From the NCBI RefSeq assembly GCF_019049675.1, contig NZ_JAFMOW010000058.1, forward strand, positions 124,001 to 188,000: a DNA stretch of 64,000 bases, given 5' to 3'. Shown piece by piece: positions 41,374-49,470 of the stretch. The translations under genes and the position numbers were made by a program. The notes under the pieces are model-generated. The model saw only the letters and a program-made list of their open reading frames with translations, was not told the origin of the DNA and searched no databases. This stretch comes from Rahnella bonaserana. GTDB lineage: Bacteria > Pseudomonadota > Gammaproteobacteria > Enterobacterales > Enterobacteriaceae. How positions within the stretch are numbered: the first letter of the stretch is position 1; every line of letters starts with the position of its first letter.

Positions 41374-42291
41374 TTACTTCTTACCGAACAGCTTCTTCCC
41401 AGTCAGTACCAGCACCAGTACGGCGGCACCGACCACCAGACCGACGACCAAATCGGTCGCGCCGGTAATCAGCGTGTTCACCCAACTTTCATGCCCGTGT
41501 GTCAGTGGTTCAATCAGGCTGTGCATGAATGGCAAACCGTGGCTGATAATACTACCGCCGACCAGGAACATCGCGATAGTGCCGACGATCGACAGTATCT
41601 TCATCAGCCAGGGGGCGAGATTCACAATGCCCCGTCCAAAGGCGCGTATGGCATTCATCATGCTGCTTTCACCGCTGAGCTTGCTCAGGTACAAACCGGC
41701 GTCGTCAATTTTCACAATAGCCCCGACCAGGCCATAAACACCGATGGTCATTGCCACCGCAATCAGCACCATCACCGTGACCTGATTAAGGAAAGGCGCT
41801 GATGACACGATACCCAGTGAGATCACGATGATCTCTGCTGAGAGAATAAAGTCAGTACGAACGGCACCTTTGACCTTTTCTTTTTCCTGCTTTTTAGCAT
41901 CGGCGTCATTTTTCACCTCAGCCGATGCGGGTTTCTCTTCTTCGTGAGGGGCGCCGGGCATGAATTTATGGGCGACTTTTTCGAAACCCTCGTAACACAG
42001 ATAGGCACCGCCAATCATCAGTAAAGGCGTGATGGCCCAGGGAATAAAGGCGCTGATCAGTAATGCCAGCGGGACCAGAATCGCTTTGTTGATCATGGAT
42101 CCTTTTGCGACAGCCCAGACGATCGGTAATTCCCTGTCAGCTTTCACTCCGGTAACCTGCTGCGCGTTCAGCGCCAGATCGTCGCCCAACACGCTGGCTG
42201 TCTTTTTAGCAGCGACTTTACTCATCGCCGCAACGTCATCAAGAATCGATGCAATATCATCGATCAAAGCCAGAAGGCTTCCACCCGCCAT
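41374..42291 (-). CDS. yedI: YedI, DUF808 inner-membrane protein
   Basis: A 305-residue polytopic membrane protein, strongly similar to E. coli YedI (start MAGGSLLALIDDIA, AAKKTASVLGDDLALNAQQV, PLALLISAFIPWAITPLLMIGGAYLC). A charged loop rich in Glu/Lys (about 118-145) separates membrane blocks. The function of the family is unknown. Confidence 0.92.
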   Translation of the reverse strand: MAGGSLLALIDDIASILDDVAAMSKVAAKKTASVLGDDLALNAQQVTGVKADRELPIVWAVAKGSMINKAILVPLALLISAFIPWAITPLLMIGGAYLCYEGFEKVAHKFMPGAPHEEEKPASAEVKNDADAKKQEKEKVKGAVRTDFILSAEIIVISLGIVSSAPFLNQVTVMVLIAVAMTIGVYGLVGAIVKIDDAGLYLSKLSGESSMMNAIRAFGRGIVNLAPWLMKILSIVGTIAMFLVGGSIISHGLPFMHSLIEPLTHGHESWVNTLITGATDLVVGLVVGAAVLVLVLTGKKLFGKK

Positions 42292-42678
42292 AAATACTCC
42301 CTTTTAACATTATGCAAAGGATTTCCGCACACGCGGAGCCCGAACCCTGCTGTTCTGACCTTGCATCAGATCACAGCAACAGAAAATTCATAAAAAATAA
42401 TCATATCAGTGATTGCATAGCGGCGTCGATTTGTGCGAATGTTGTCCCGTTCTTAAATAACTTTGAAATCTCTCCATACTTTCTCCATTAAATATCCTCG
42501 TTTTTCCATCGCTTACACCCGCTGAAATATTTACTTGCATTCTCTCCTTATTTTTACCACAAAGGTTAAATTTCTTTACGTTGGATTACGTCGCCTTTCA
42601 TTGGTTCGCTGATAATTAACTCAACGGATGACTTCCGCTCCATTAATTAACGAAACAAACAAAAGAAAGGTGCGTAAT
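42292..42678. other. AT-rich intergenic region
   Basis: 387 bases between the divergent starts of yedI and the DUF1471 gene. It must hold both promoters, but I find no convincing -35/-10 pair, operator or gene. Confidence 0.5.
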
Positions 42679-42954
42679 ATGAAACTCTTACCTGCAATTA
42701 CAGCTGTCGCTATTACCGTTGCTTCATTCTCTGCTCTTGCTGCCACGCCAATTTCTGAAATGCAGGCGCAAAGTGGTAATTTCCAGTCCCTGGGTGTTGT
42801 TTCAGTGAGCGCACCTAATACTGTCCCGGGTAGCATGCGTGATGAACTGAATCAGGTAGCGAGCGACAAAGGTGCAACACACTACCGTGTCATCGGTCAG
42901 GGTACGCCGGGCGATTCAAGCCTGAACCGTGCAAGCGTTGAATTGTATAAATAA
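42679..42954 (+). CDS. DUF1471 (YdgH/BhsA-McbA type) small periplasmic protein
   Basis: A 91-residue secreted protein: signal peptide (KLLPAITAVAITVASFSALA) followed by one ~55-residue DUF1471 domain (LGVVSVSAPNTVPGSMRDELNQ ... KGATHYRVIGQ... ASVELYK, split here). Members in Enterobacterales respond to stress and affect biofilm and envelope properties. The start at 42679 follows AGAAAGG. Monocistronic, with a strong terminator. Confidence 0.85.
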   Translation: MKLLPAITAVAITVASFSALAATPISEMQAQSGNFQSLGVVSVSAPNTVPGSMRDELNQVASDKGATHYRVIGQGTPGDSSLNRASVELYK

Positions 42955-43012
42955 AAATCATCTTTTATAGTAAGCCTTTTTTATAAAATCTGTTGATGAT
43001 ATTTCCTGTAGC

Positions 43013-43050
43013 AAAGAAGGCCAATGCCACCCGACATTGGCCTTCTTTAT
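43013..43050 (+). terminator. Terminator after the DUF1471 gene
   Basis: A perfect 14-bp stem, AAAGAAGGCCAATG (43013-43026) with its complement at 43035-43048, and an 8-base loop. The 3' side is T-rich. Confidence 0.9.
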
Positions 43051-43192
43051 TTTCTTCACTCCGGACTTCTTTTGAGAATCATCCCATGTGTTTTAATTAA
43101 TTTCCCTCTTTCTGACGATTATCTCCCTTATTAATCATTTCTTAAGAATTTTTGCGTTATATAAGGGTCTATGTCCTCAGGAGGAAGTTAAT

Positions 43193-43771
43193 ATGCTGAA
43201 TGCCGCAAGAATGACAATTAAGAACACTGGGGTTTCGATTCAGAATCAATTTTTCTATTTACAGAATTTTATTACTTCACCAAGGACGATGGGGACACTG
43301 ATGCCGTCATCGCCGTGGTTGTGCCACGCGATGCTTAGCCAGATAGACTGGGCGACGTCACTGGATATTGCTGAACTGGGTGCCGCCGACGGGGTGCTGA
43401 CCCGTCGCATTCTCAGCCGGATGCGCGCCGATGCAAAACTTGAAGCGTTTGAAATACAGCCTGCGTTTGTCCGCAAGCTGAACCAGATGGATGATCCCCG
43501 TTTGCAGGTGATGGCGCATTCCGCTGAACACATGAGCACGCAGTATGACGCCGTATTTTCCTGTTTGCCGCTACTGTCGATGCCAGTGCGAACCAGCATC
43601 CGGATTTTGCAGGCCACCCGGCAGCAGCTGAAAGAAAAAGACGGGGTGCTTGTCCTGTTCCAGTACAGCCATCTCTCGGAGAAACTGCTGTCCCGCTATT
43701 TCACCTGGAAAAAAATCCGCGTGGTGAAGAATTTTCCACCGGCGCTGGTGTATATCTGTAAACCTCGCTGA
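43193..43771 (+). CDS. Phospholipid N-methyltransferase-like protein (PmtA-like)
   Basis: A 192-residue SAM-dependent methyltransferase of the COG3963 type. FITSPRTMGTLMPSSPWLCHAM, ELGAADGVLTRRIL (SAM loop) and FSCLPLLSMP match this family, whose known members methylate phosphatidylethanolamine. A second possibility is an rRNA adenine dimethylase-like enzyme. A full AGGAGG stands upstream of the ATG at 43193, implying strong translation. Confidence 0.75.
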   Translation: MLNAARMTIKNTGVSIQNQFFYLQNFITSPRTMGTLMPSSPWLCHAMLSQIDWATSLDIAELGAADGVLTRRILSRMRADAKLEAFEIQPAFVRKLNQMDDPRLQVMAHSAEHMSTQYDAVFSCLPLLSMPVRTSIRILQATRQQLKEKDGVLVLFQYSHLSEKLLSRYFTWKKIRVVKNFPPALVYICKPR

Positions 43772-43804
43772 TACAGCGACTTATGGAAGCTGGATCGCAA
43801 AGCT

Positions 43805-43835
43805 GCCCGCAGGCCTTTGCGGGGCAAGGTTTTTT
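43805..43835 (+). terminator. Terminator after the PmtA-like gene
   Basis: GCCCGCA (43805-43811) pairs with TGCGGG (43818-43823), followed by a run of six T (43830-43835). Confidence 0.7.
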
Positions 43836-43850
43836 CAGTATGATGAGCAC

Positions 43851-43920
43851 CATAGCGTAAATAAAACGCTACAGAAGCTTCACCGGCAGGTGATAAAAAT
43901 CTGCCAGTGAGGCTTTTTTG
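43851..43920 (+). ncRNA. Candidate small RNA between the PmtA-like gene and aroL
   Basis: TTGCGG (43817-43822), 16 bases, TATGAT (43839-43844) form a fair promoter whose start would be near 43851. The ~70-nt product would have a first hairpin (TAGCGT 43853-43858 with ACGCTA 43866-43871). It would end in a long terminator hairpin (13-bp arms 43877-43889 and 43901-43913 with G-U pairs, then six T). The alternative is simply a second terminator in tandem with the one at 43805. Confidence 0.35.
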
Positions 43921-43922
43921 TT

Positions 43923-43959
43923 GTACTATCTGACGAGTACAGCTTCAGGCCAGTACAAT
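43923..43959 (+). promoter_or_regulatory. TrpR operator and promoter of aroL
   Basis: GTACTATCTGACGAGTAC (43923-43940) matches the Trp operator core GTACTAGTTAACTAGTAC at 14 of 18 positions. A CTGACG -35 (43930-43935) inside it and TACAAT -10 (43954-43959), 18 bases apart, make a promoter that TrpR would block. E. coli aroL is controlled by TyrR and TrpR; I find no full TyrR box here. Confidence 0.65.
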
Positions 43960-44045
43960 GACCACTTTTGATGTTTACACTTCATATTGATGATGGATTT
44001 TCATCAGGCGGGCTAACGGTTCCCGGGGAATAAAGGATAGCGGTA

Positions 44046-44570
44046 ATGACACAACCCATTTTCATGGTAGGCGCGCGCGGTGCGGGTAAAACGACGGTGG
44101 GCAGCGCTCTGGCAAAAGCACTGGGCTATAAATTTGTCGATACCGATCTGACATTGCTGCGCACATCTGGCCTGAGCGTGGCGGACATCGTTGAGCGTGA
44201 AGGCTGGGAAGGTTTCCGCCGCCGTGAAACTGAGACGCTGAAGGCAATCTGCGCGCCATTCACAGTGATCGCGACCGGTGGCGGCGTGGTGCTGGCGCAG
44301 GAAAACCGCGATTTCATGCGTGATGCGGGAACGGTTATCTATCTGCGTTCGCCAGCTTCGACACTGGCCAATCGTCTGGAAGATGCTCCGCTGGAAGATC
44401 AGCGACCTACGCTGACGGGTAAACCGATTACCGAAGAAATGAAGGAAGTCCTGAATGAGCGCGAAGCCCTTTATCAGCAGGCTGCGCATCATGTGGTAGA
44501 CGGTACGCTGGATCCCGCGGGTGTGGTGAATTCAATTCTTGATGCCCTGGCATTGCCGGTCGCGCGTTAA
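44046..44570 (+). CDS. aroL: Shikimate kinase II
   Basis: A 174-residue enzyme phosphorylating shikimate in aromatic amino-acid synthesis. P-loop GARGAGKTT (residues 9-17), shikimate-binding DTDLTLLR and GGGVVL, and a LID with DQRPTLTGK. Unlike E. coli, no yaiA follows: a terminator comes directly after the gene. Confidence 0.96.
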   Translation: MTQPIFMVGARGAGKTTVGSALAKALGYKFVDTDLTLLRTSGLSVADIVEREGWEGFRRRETETLKAICAPFTVIATGGGVVLAQENRDFMRDAGTVIYLRSPASTLANRLEDAPLEDQRPTLTGKPITEEMKEVLNEREALYQQAAHHVVDGTLDPAGVVNSILDALALPVAR

Positions 44571-44593
44571 AAAACCGTCAACCGCCACATCTG

Positions 44594-44620
44594 AAAACGA
44601 GCTCCGGAGGCTCGTTTTTT
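44594..44620 (+). terminator. Terminator after aroL
   Basis: AAAACGAGC (44594-44602) pairs with GCTCGTTTT (44610-44618), ending in a T-run. Confidence 0.87.
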
Positions 44621-44672
44621 TATGTCCCAAAATCCTGCAGCAGCGGAAAGTGTAAATTAAACGGGCCATTTT

Positions 44673-44688
44673 TGTGATGAATGTCACG
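44673..44688. promoter_or_regulatory. CRP-cAMP site
   Basis: TGTGATGAATGTCACG: TGTGA, six bases, TCACG, one mismatch from the ideal CRP half-sites. A TATTAA at 44742-44747 could be a -10, putting CRP near -73 for a small ORF at 44779. It stands in the 544-base gap between aroL and the IclR gene, which otherwise holds only the small ORF and an operator. Confidence 0.6.
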
Positions 44689-44778
44689 GGTGTTTAAGTA
44701 TTGTACACAGTGATGTGCAGGCGTAAAGTAATCACTCAGGTTATTAATTTTACGTCCACCTCTGCCACGGAACCCCTG

Positions 44779-44895
44779 ATGAAAATCCTGAGACAATTCT
44801 TCAGCCAGCATGCGAAAGCGATGCCCGCGATATGGTCAGTGACGATCATTCTTGTTGAAGCCTCTATCGCTCTCTATATTTTGCGTAATATTTAA
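44779..44895 (+). CDS. Possible 38-residue single-pass membrane protein
   Basis: MKILRQFFSQHAKAMPAIW, then a hydrophobic helix of about 20 residues (SVTIILVEASIALYILRNI). A basic N-terminus followed by one membrane helix is typical of small inner-membrane proteins. CGGAA lies about 8 bases before the ATG. A CRP site stands 90 bases upstream. I do not recognise a homologue; it could be chance. Confidence 0.35.
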   Translation: MKILRQFFSQHAKAMPAIWSVTIILVEASIALYILRNI

Positions 44896-45080
44896 TCAAA
44901 ATTATCTGCTGAGTTTTATGCCCGTCACCTCATTATTACTCGGCATTAAACCCCTCTTTCTGTGAATTGAATGGCTTTAGGAATTTCTTTAAGCATATTC
45001 ATTTACCTGTCTTCTCCTGATTGAAAAACAAACGGCTTGACGCTGACTCGTATCAGCTTTAGTTTTTATTTAACTTAACA

Positions 45081-45105
45081 GGAACCCTGTTCCATATATC
45101 GGAAC
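45081..45105. promoter_or_regulatory. Candidate IclR-family operator
   Basis: Alternating half-sites GGAAC (45081-45085), GTTCC (45089-45093) and GGAAC (45101-45105) form two overlapping palindromes, 10 bases before the regulator's start codon. IclR-family operators often use GGAA/TTCC arms, so autoregulation is likely. Confidence 0.55.
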
Positions 45106-45114
45106 TATCTCCTT

Positions 45115-45891
45115 ATGACCACTTTAGAAAATGCGGCAGCAGTGCTGAAGTTATTTTCCAGAAAGGATATCCGTCAGGGGCATCCCGGTTTGTCATTCAG
45201 TGATGTCGTCGAAAATTTAAAATTACCGAAAAGCACGGTTTCGCGTTTGCTGATGACCATGGAAACGCAAGGGTTGCTGGAACGTGATCCGGACAGCCGT
45301 CTTTATCAGATTGGGAAGTTATTACTGGCCGTCTCAAGCCATTATTTATCGGCGCCGCTGGTAGATTTAGCGTCGCCCTATATGACGCAGCTCAGTCAGC
45401 TCACACAATGCACCGGTTACATCTCGATGCTGGAAGGGCGTGACATTATGGTGATGCGCATGTTCCCCGGTAGAACCTATTTGCAAGTGGTCACTCCGGC
45501 GGGAAGCCTTTTGCCAGCGCATGAAACGGCCATTGGCCGTGCCATTTTGTCGCGTTATACCGATGAAGAAGTCCGTCAGCGTTTTAGAGGCAAGTACCAC
45601 GCACATTCTGTGAATGCACCGGAAAGTCTGAACATTTTGTTGTCTCGTCTGGCTGAAGTGCGGCTTACCGGGGTGTCTTTTGCCAATAACGAAACACTGC
45701 TTGGAATAAGTACCTTAGCTACCAGTATTTTTAATAAGCATCGCAATGAAATCATGGGGCTGTGTTTATCATTTCCTTCCCCCGCACAGGGAAAAGAAAT
45801 TCCGGAAGGAATTAGAGAGGGGCTGATTGCCGTGACGCGGCAGCTCGCCGAAAAATTGGGTGATGAGTATTGGCATTTACCAGAACGGTAA
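45115..45891 (+). CDS. IclR-family transcription regulator
   Basis: A 258-residue regulator. The winged helix-turn-helix is at about 5-70 (LSFSDVVENLKLPKSTVSRLLMTMETQGLLER) and the IclR effector domain at about 85-250 (TGYISMLEGRDIMVM, AHETAIGRAILSRY). It lies 75 bases before the OPT transporter gene and probably controls OPT-DUF1177-aroM. Effector unknown. Confidence 0.9.
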   Translation: MTTLENAAAVLKLFSRKDIRQGHPGLSFSDVVENLKLPKSTVSRLLMTMETQGLLERDPDSRLYQIGKLLLAVSSHYLSAPLVDLASPYMTQLSQLTQCTGYISMLEGRDIMVMRMFPGRTYLQVVTPAGSLLPAHETAIGRAILSRYTDEEVRQRFRGKYHAHSVNAPESLNILLSRLAEVRLTGVSFANNETLLGISTLATSIFNKHRNEIMGLCLSFPSPAQGKEIPEGIREGLIAVTRQLAEKLGDEYWHLPER

Positions 45892-45966
45892 TAAACCGCA
45901 AAGGTAATGACTAATAACGGACCCGGAAAATCGCTGTTTTCAATATTTGCCAACACCAGGGGCCTT

Positions 45967-47544
45967 ATGTCAGATCAACCTGCTAAAAATAATAAGGAAA
46001 ATCCGCTAAAGGATATTGGCACTCTCATCGTGATGATCCTGCTGTCCGTTTTGGGCGCAATTATCGGGGTTCAGCTGATTACCACATTGGGCGTTACGCC
46101 TAACACGTCGATTATCGGCGCGTTGTTTGCCATGTTACTGGCGCGTATCCCGATGCAGGCTTTTCAGCGCTACCGTTCTGTCCATACCCAAAATCTGGCG
46201 CAAACCGTGATTTCCTCCGCGACCTTTGGTGCGGCAAACAGTTTGCTGATGCCGATCGCGATCCCTTATGTCATGGGCCAGCCGCAACTGATTATGCCGA
46301 TGTTTACCGGCGTAGCGGTGGCGATGTTGCTCGATGCCTATCTGCTTTACCGTCTGTTTGATACCAAAGTATTCCCGGCCAGCAATGCATGGCCGCCGGG
46401 CGTTGCTGCTGCTGAAGCGATTAAAGCCGGTGATAACGGCGGGCGTCAGGCGTGGTTACTGGTCGCCGGTGTGGTGGTCGGGCTGGCGGGCGCGATGCTT
46501 AAGATTCCGATGGCGGCCTTCGGTACGGCGTTTATCGGCAATATCTGGGCGCTGAGTATGTTCGGCATCGGTTTGCTTATCCGCGCTTATGCCCAGCCGG
46601 TTGCCGGTTTAGATCTTAATGCGATGTATATTCCGCACGGCATGATGGTCGGTGCCGGGCTGGTATCGCTGCTGCAGGTGATTCAGGTGGTGCGTGCTAA
46701 AAACGCCGACGCCAAAACTACCTTTACCCAACCGGCAAAAGAAGTGCGTACCGCACTCGGACTGGGCGCATTCGGTTATATCGCCATTGCCGCGCTGCTG
46801 GCGCTGGCCAGTGGCCTTTACAGTGAAATGTCGGTGGGGATGCTGATTGCGTTTGTGATTTACGCTGCGTTTGCCGCGTTCTTCCACGAACTGATTGTCG
46901 GGATTGCCGCGATGCACTCCGGCTGGTTCCCGGCATTTGCCGTGGCGCTGATTACGCTGATTATCGGCATTCTGATTGGCTTCCCGCCGCTGGCGCTGTG
47001 TGTGCTGACCGGCTTTACCGCCGCGACCGGCCCGGCGTTTGCCGATATGGGGTTTGATCTGAAAGCCGGCTTCATTCTGCGCGGCTACGGCAAAGATTTG
47101 CGTGCCGAACTTTATGGCCGCCGCATCCAGTTATTCGCCGCCTTGCTGGCCTTTATTATCGCGATTCCGGTGGTCTGGTATGCCCATTACGGCTACTTCG
47201 CACAGGATTTAGTGCCGCCGGTGGCGAGGGTATATGCCAAAACTATTCAGGCCGGTGCGCAGCCGGGCATTGCACACAGTCTGCTGATCTGGGCCATTCC
47301 GGGGGCGTTAATCCAGCTGATTGGCGGTCCGAAACGCCAGCTCGGCGTACTGCTCGCCACCGGTTTGCTGATCAACAGTGTGATGGCCGGATGGGCAGTG
47401 GTTTGCGGCATTGTGTTGCGCATTATCATTATCCGGATCTGGGGTGAAAAAGGGCGTACGCCAATGGAAGTGCTGGCGGCAGGATTTATTGCCGGTGATG
47501 CACTTTACAGCTTCTTCACCTCGGTTTTCAGCGCCAAAAAGTAG
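45967..47544 (+). CDS. OPT-family oligopeptide/metallophore transporter
   Basis: A 525-residue inner-membrane protein with about a dozen or more hydrophobic helices, similar to bacterial OPT (oligopeptide transporter) proteins: NAWPPGVAAAEAIKAGD, MYIPHGMMVGAGL, PPLALCVLTGFTAATGPAFADMG (in sequence). Substrates of the family are peptides, modified peptides or metal chelates. The start at 45967 is preferred; an in-frame ATG at 45907 has its AAGG only 2 bases away. It is followed by DUF1177 and aroM genes. Confidence 0.82.
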   Translation: MSDQPAKNNKENPLKDIGTLIVMILLSVLGAIIGVQLITTLGVTPNTSIIGALFAMLLARIPMQAFQRYRSVHTQNLAQTVISSATFGAANSLLMPIAIPYVMGQPQLIMPMFTGVAVAMLLDAYLLYRLFDTKVFPASNAWPPGVAAAEAIKAGDNGGRQAWLLVAGVVVGLAGAMLKIPMAAFGTAFIGNIWALSMFGIGLLIRAYAQPVAGLDLNAMYIPHGMMVGAGLVSLLQVIQVVRAKNADAKTTFTQPAKEVRTALGLGAFGYIAIAALLALASGLYSEMSVGMLIAFVIYAAFAAFFHELIVGIAAMHSGWFPAFAVALITLIIGILIGFPPLALCVLTGFTAATGPAFADMGFDLKAGFILRGYGKDLRAELYGRRIQLFAALLAFIIAIPVVWYAHYGYFAQDLVPPVARVYAKTIQAGAQPGIAHSLLIWAIPGALIQLIGGPKRQLGVLLATGLLINSVMAGWAVVCGIVLRIIIIRIWGEKGRTPMEVLAAGFIAGDALYSFFTSVFSAKK

Positions 47545-47677
47545 TGAGTACCGCACCAACACCAGGGCTGATTCTTAGCCAGCATGACACACCGACTGTT
47601 CCCCGATGAACAGCGCCCGCGACCGTTTTGCCACTGCGCTTTATACGCCGGTTGTGGGGTTTTAAGAGGATTTTGTG

Positions 47678-48607
47678 ATGAGTTTGCAACAGACATTAAC
47701 GGTATTCGAACTGATTGACAGTGCGCATGTCAGCGGTCAGGACATTGTGGACTTATTCGCCCGTTATCCGGGGATCACCGCCAGCACACACCGCGCGGAA
47801 GGCCCGAAAGGCGGCACCGATTTTGTCCGCATTACCGTGCCGGGCAGCAAAGGTAAGAGCAGCGGCGGCACTGCGCCCACGCTCGGAATTATTGGTCGTC
47901 TGGGCGGCATCGGTGCGCGTCCGACGCGTATCGGGCTGGTATCCGATGCCGACGGCGCCATCGCCGCAGTCACCAGCGCACTGAAGCTGGCCGACATGCA
48001 GCGCAAGGGAGACGTGCTCGAAGGCGATGTGATTATTACGACGCATATTTGCCCGAACGCGCCCACCCGTCCGCATGATCCGGTCGATTTCATGGACTCA
48101 CCGATTGATGATGTGACCATGAATGACAATGAAGTGGTCGAGGGCGTCGATGCGATACTTTCTATCGACACCACCAAAGGCAACCGCATTATCAATCACA
48201 AGGGATACGCGATTTCTCCGACGGTGAAAGAGGGTTACATCCTGCGTGTTTCCGAAGATCTGCTGCGCATCATGGAAATGACCAGCGGCAAACCGGCGGT
48301 GACCTTCCCGATCACCACGCAGGACATCACGCCTTACGGCAACGGCGTTCATCATCTGAACAGCATTCTGCAACCGTCCACGGCGACCAGCGTGCCGGTA
48401 GTCGGTGTGGCGATTACGGCAGAATCTGTGGTGCCTGGCTGTGGCACCGGTGCAAGTCATGAAGTGGATATCGCGCTGGCGGCGAAGTTCGCCGTTGAAG
48501 TCGCGAAAGAGTTTGGCCGCGGCACCTGTCAGTTCTTTGATGCCGATGAATATCAGCTCCTGTTGTCGCTGTACGGAAGCTTGCGTCACCTGCAAAACCG
48601 GAAGTAA
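47678..48607 (+). CDS. DUF1177 family protein
   Basis: A 309-residue soluble protein of DUF1177. Features: TDFVRITVPGSKGK, ITTHICPNAPTRPHDPVDFMDSPID, DTTKGNRI and GCGTGASHEVDIALAAKFAVEV. His, Asp and Cys residues in these stretches could bind a metal or a substrate; the function of the family is not known. ATG 47678 stands 7 bases from AGAGGA. It lies 4 bases before aroM, so the two are surely cotranscribed and likely work on the substrate imported by the OPT protein. Confidence 0.85.
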   Translation: MSLQQTLTVFELIDSAHVSGQDIVDLFARYPGITASTHRAEGPKGGTDFVRITVPGSKGKSSGGTAPTLGIIGRLGGIGARPTRIGLVSDADGAIAAVTSALKLADMQRKGDVLEGDVIITTHICPNAPTRPHDPVDFMDSPIDDVTMNDNEVVEGVDAILSIDTTKGNRIINHKGYAISPTVKEGYILRVSEDLLRIMEMTSGKPAVTFPITTQDITPYGNGVHHLNSILQPSTATSVPVVGVAITAESVVPGCGTGASHEVDIALAAKFAVEVAKEFGRGTCQFFDADEYQLLLSLYGSLRHLQNRK

Positions 48608-48611
48608 CACC

Positions 48612-49289
48612 ATGATGACATCCTTTGCGACGTTAACTATCGGACAGGCCCCCCGCAGCGACATTATGCCGCTGCTGATGGCATATCTGCCGGCCAAATC
48701 GGTCACCCATGTGGGGTTGCTGGACGGATTAAGCACGGAGCAAATTGAACAGCGCTATGCGCCTGCCGAAGGCGACGCGGTGCTGGTCACCCGTTTGCTG
48801 GATGGTTCGCAAGTCTCACTGGCCGCGTCGCGTGTGGAACGCGGCTTACAGGAAAAGATTGATCTGCTCGAAGAGCTGGGCTGCATGACCATTCTGCTGC
48901 TGTGTACCGGCGAATTTAACCATCTGCACGCGAAAAATGCCCTGCTTCTCGAACCTGACCGCATTATCCCGCCGCTGATTAGCTCGATTATCGGCCTGCA
49001 CCGCGCTGGCGTTGTGGTGCCGGTAGAATCCCAGGTGGTTGAACAGGCGAATAAGTGGCGCAAATTAGCCAAAGCGCCATGTTTTGCGGTCGCCAGTCCG
49101 TATATCTCTGACGATCAGGCGCTGACTGAAGCCGCCATGCGCCTGGCTGAACAGGGCGCGGAAGTGGTATTGCTTGATTGCATTGGCTATAACCGTCATC
49201 ACGCAGAGGTGCTGAAAAAGCATCTGAATATTCCGGTGTTGTTATCGAATGTGCTGATGGCAAAACTGGCGGCGGAGCTGGTGGTCTGA
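48612..49289 (+). CDS. aroM: AroM, Asp/Glu racemase-superfamily protein
   Basis: A 225-residue protein, same length as E. coli AroM, with LTIGQAPRSDIMP, RKVER-like SRVERGLQEKIDLL, LEPDRIIPPLISSI, VPVE and VLLSNVLMAKLAAELV. Two cysteines stand where Asp/Glu/hydantoin racemases have their catalytic pair: Cys98 (LLLCTGEF) and Cys190 (LLDCIGY). From memory, E. coli AroM keeps only the second. Despite its name it has no proven role in aromatic synthesis. It keeps the E. coli position before ppnP. Confidence 0.9.
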   Translation: MMTSFATLTIGQAPRSDIMPLLMAYLPAKSVTHVGLLDGLSTEQIEQRYAPAEGDAVLVTRLLDGSQVSLAASRVERGLQEKIDLLEELGCMTILLLCTGEFNHLHAKNALLLEPDRIIPPLISSIIGLHRAGVVVPVESQVVEQANKWRKLAKAPCFAVASPYISDDQALTEAAMRLAEQGAEVVLLDCIGYNRHHAEVLKKHLNIPVLLSNVLMAKLAAELVV

Positions 49290-49470
49290 GGATGTGAAAG
49301 ACGGGGCATACAGCTATCCACAATGGCACTGTGTGACCTTAAAATCAAATCAGCGATCCCGCTTTGCGGGCGGTGTCGTCTGGTGCAGATAAAGCGGTAA
49401 TAATCAGTGACAGAAGACGGTTTCTGCCCCTAATATGAAGGCTCTGAAAATTATCGCAAAGGGCCAATCT

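Noticed and set aside
43941-43970. TyrR box upstream of aroL
   Set aside because: Only one half (TTTACA) is present; the other half does not fit TGTAAA-N6-TTTACA.
44620-44811. 63-codon minus-strand ORF after aroL
   Set aside because: No ribosome site or homology, and it overlaps the aroL terminator.
48405-48611. In-frame upstream extension of aroM
   Set aside because: It overlaps the DUF1177 coding region in another frame; the start at 48612 gives the exact family length.
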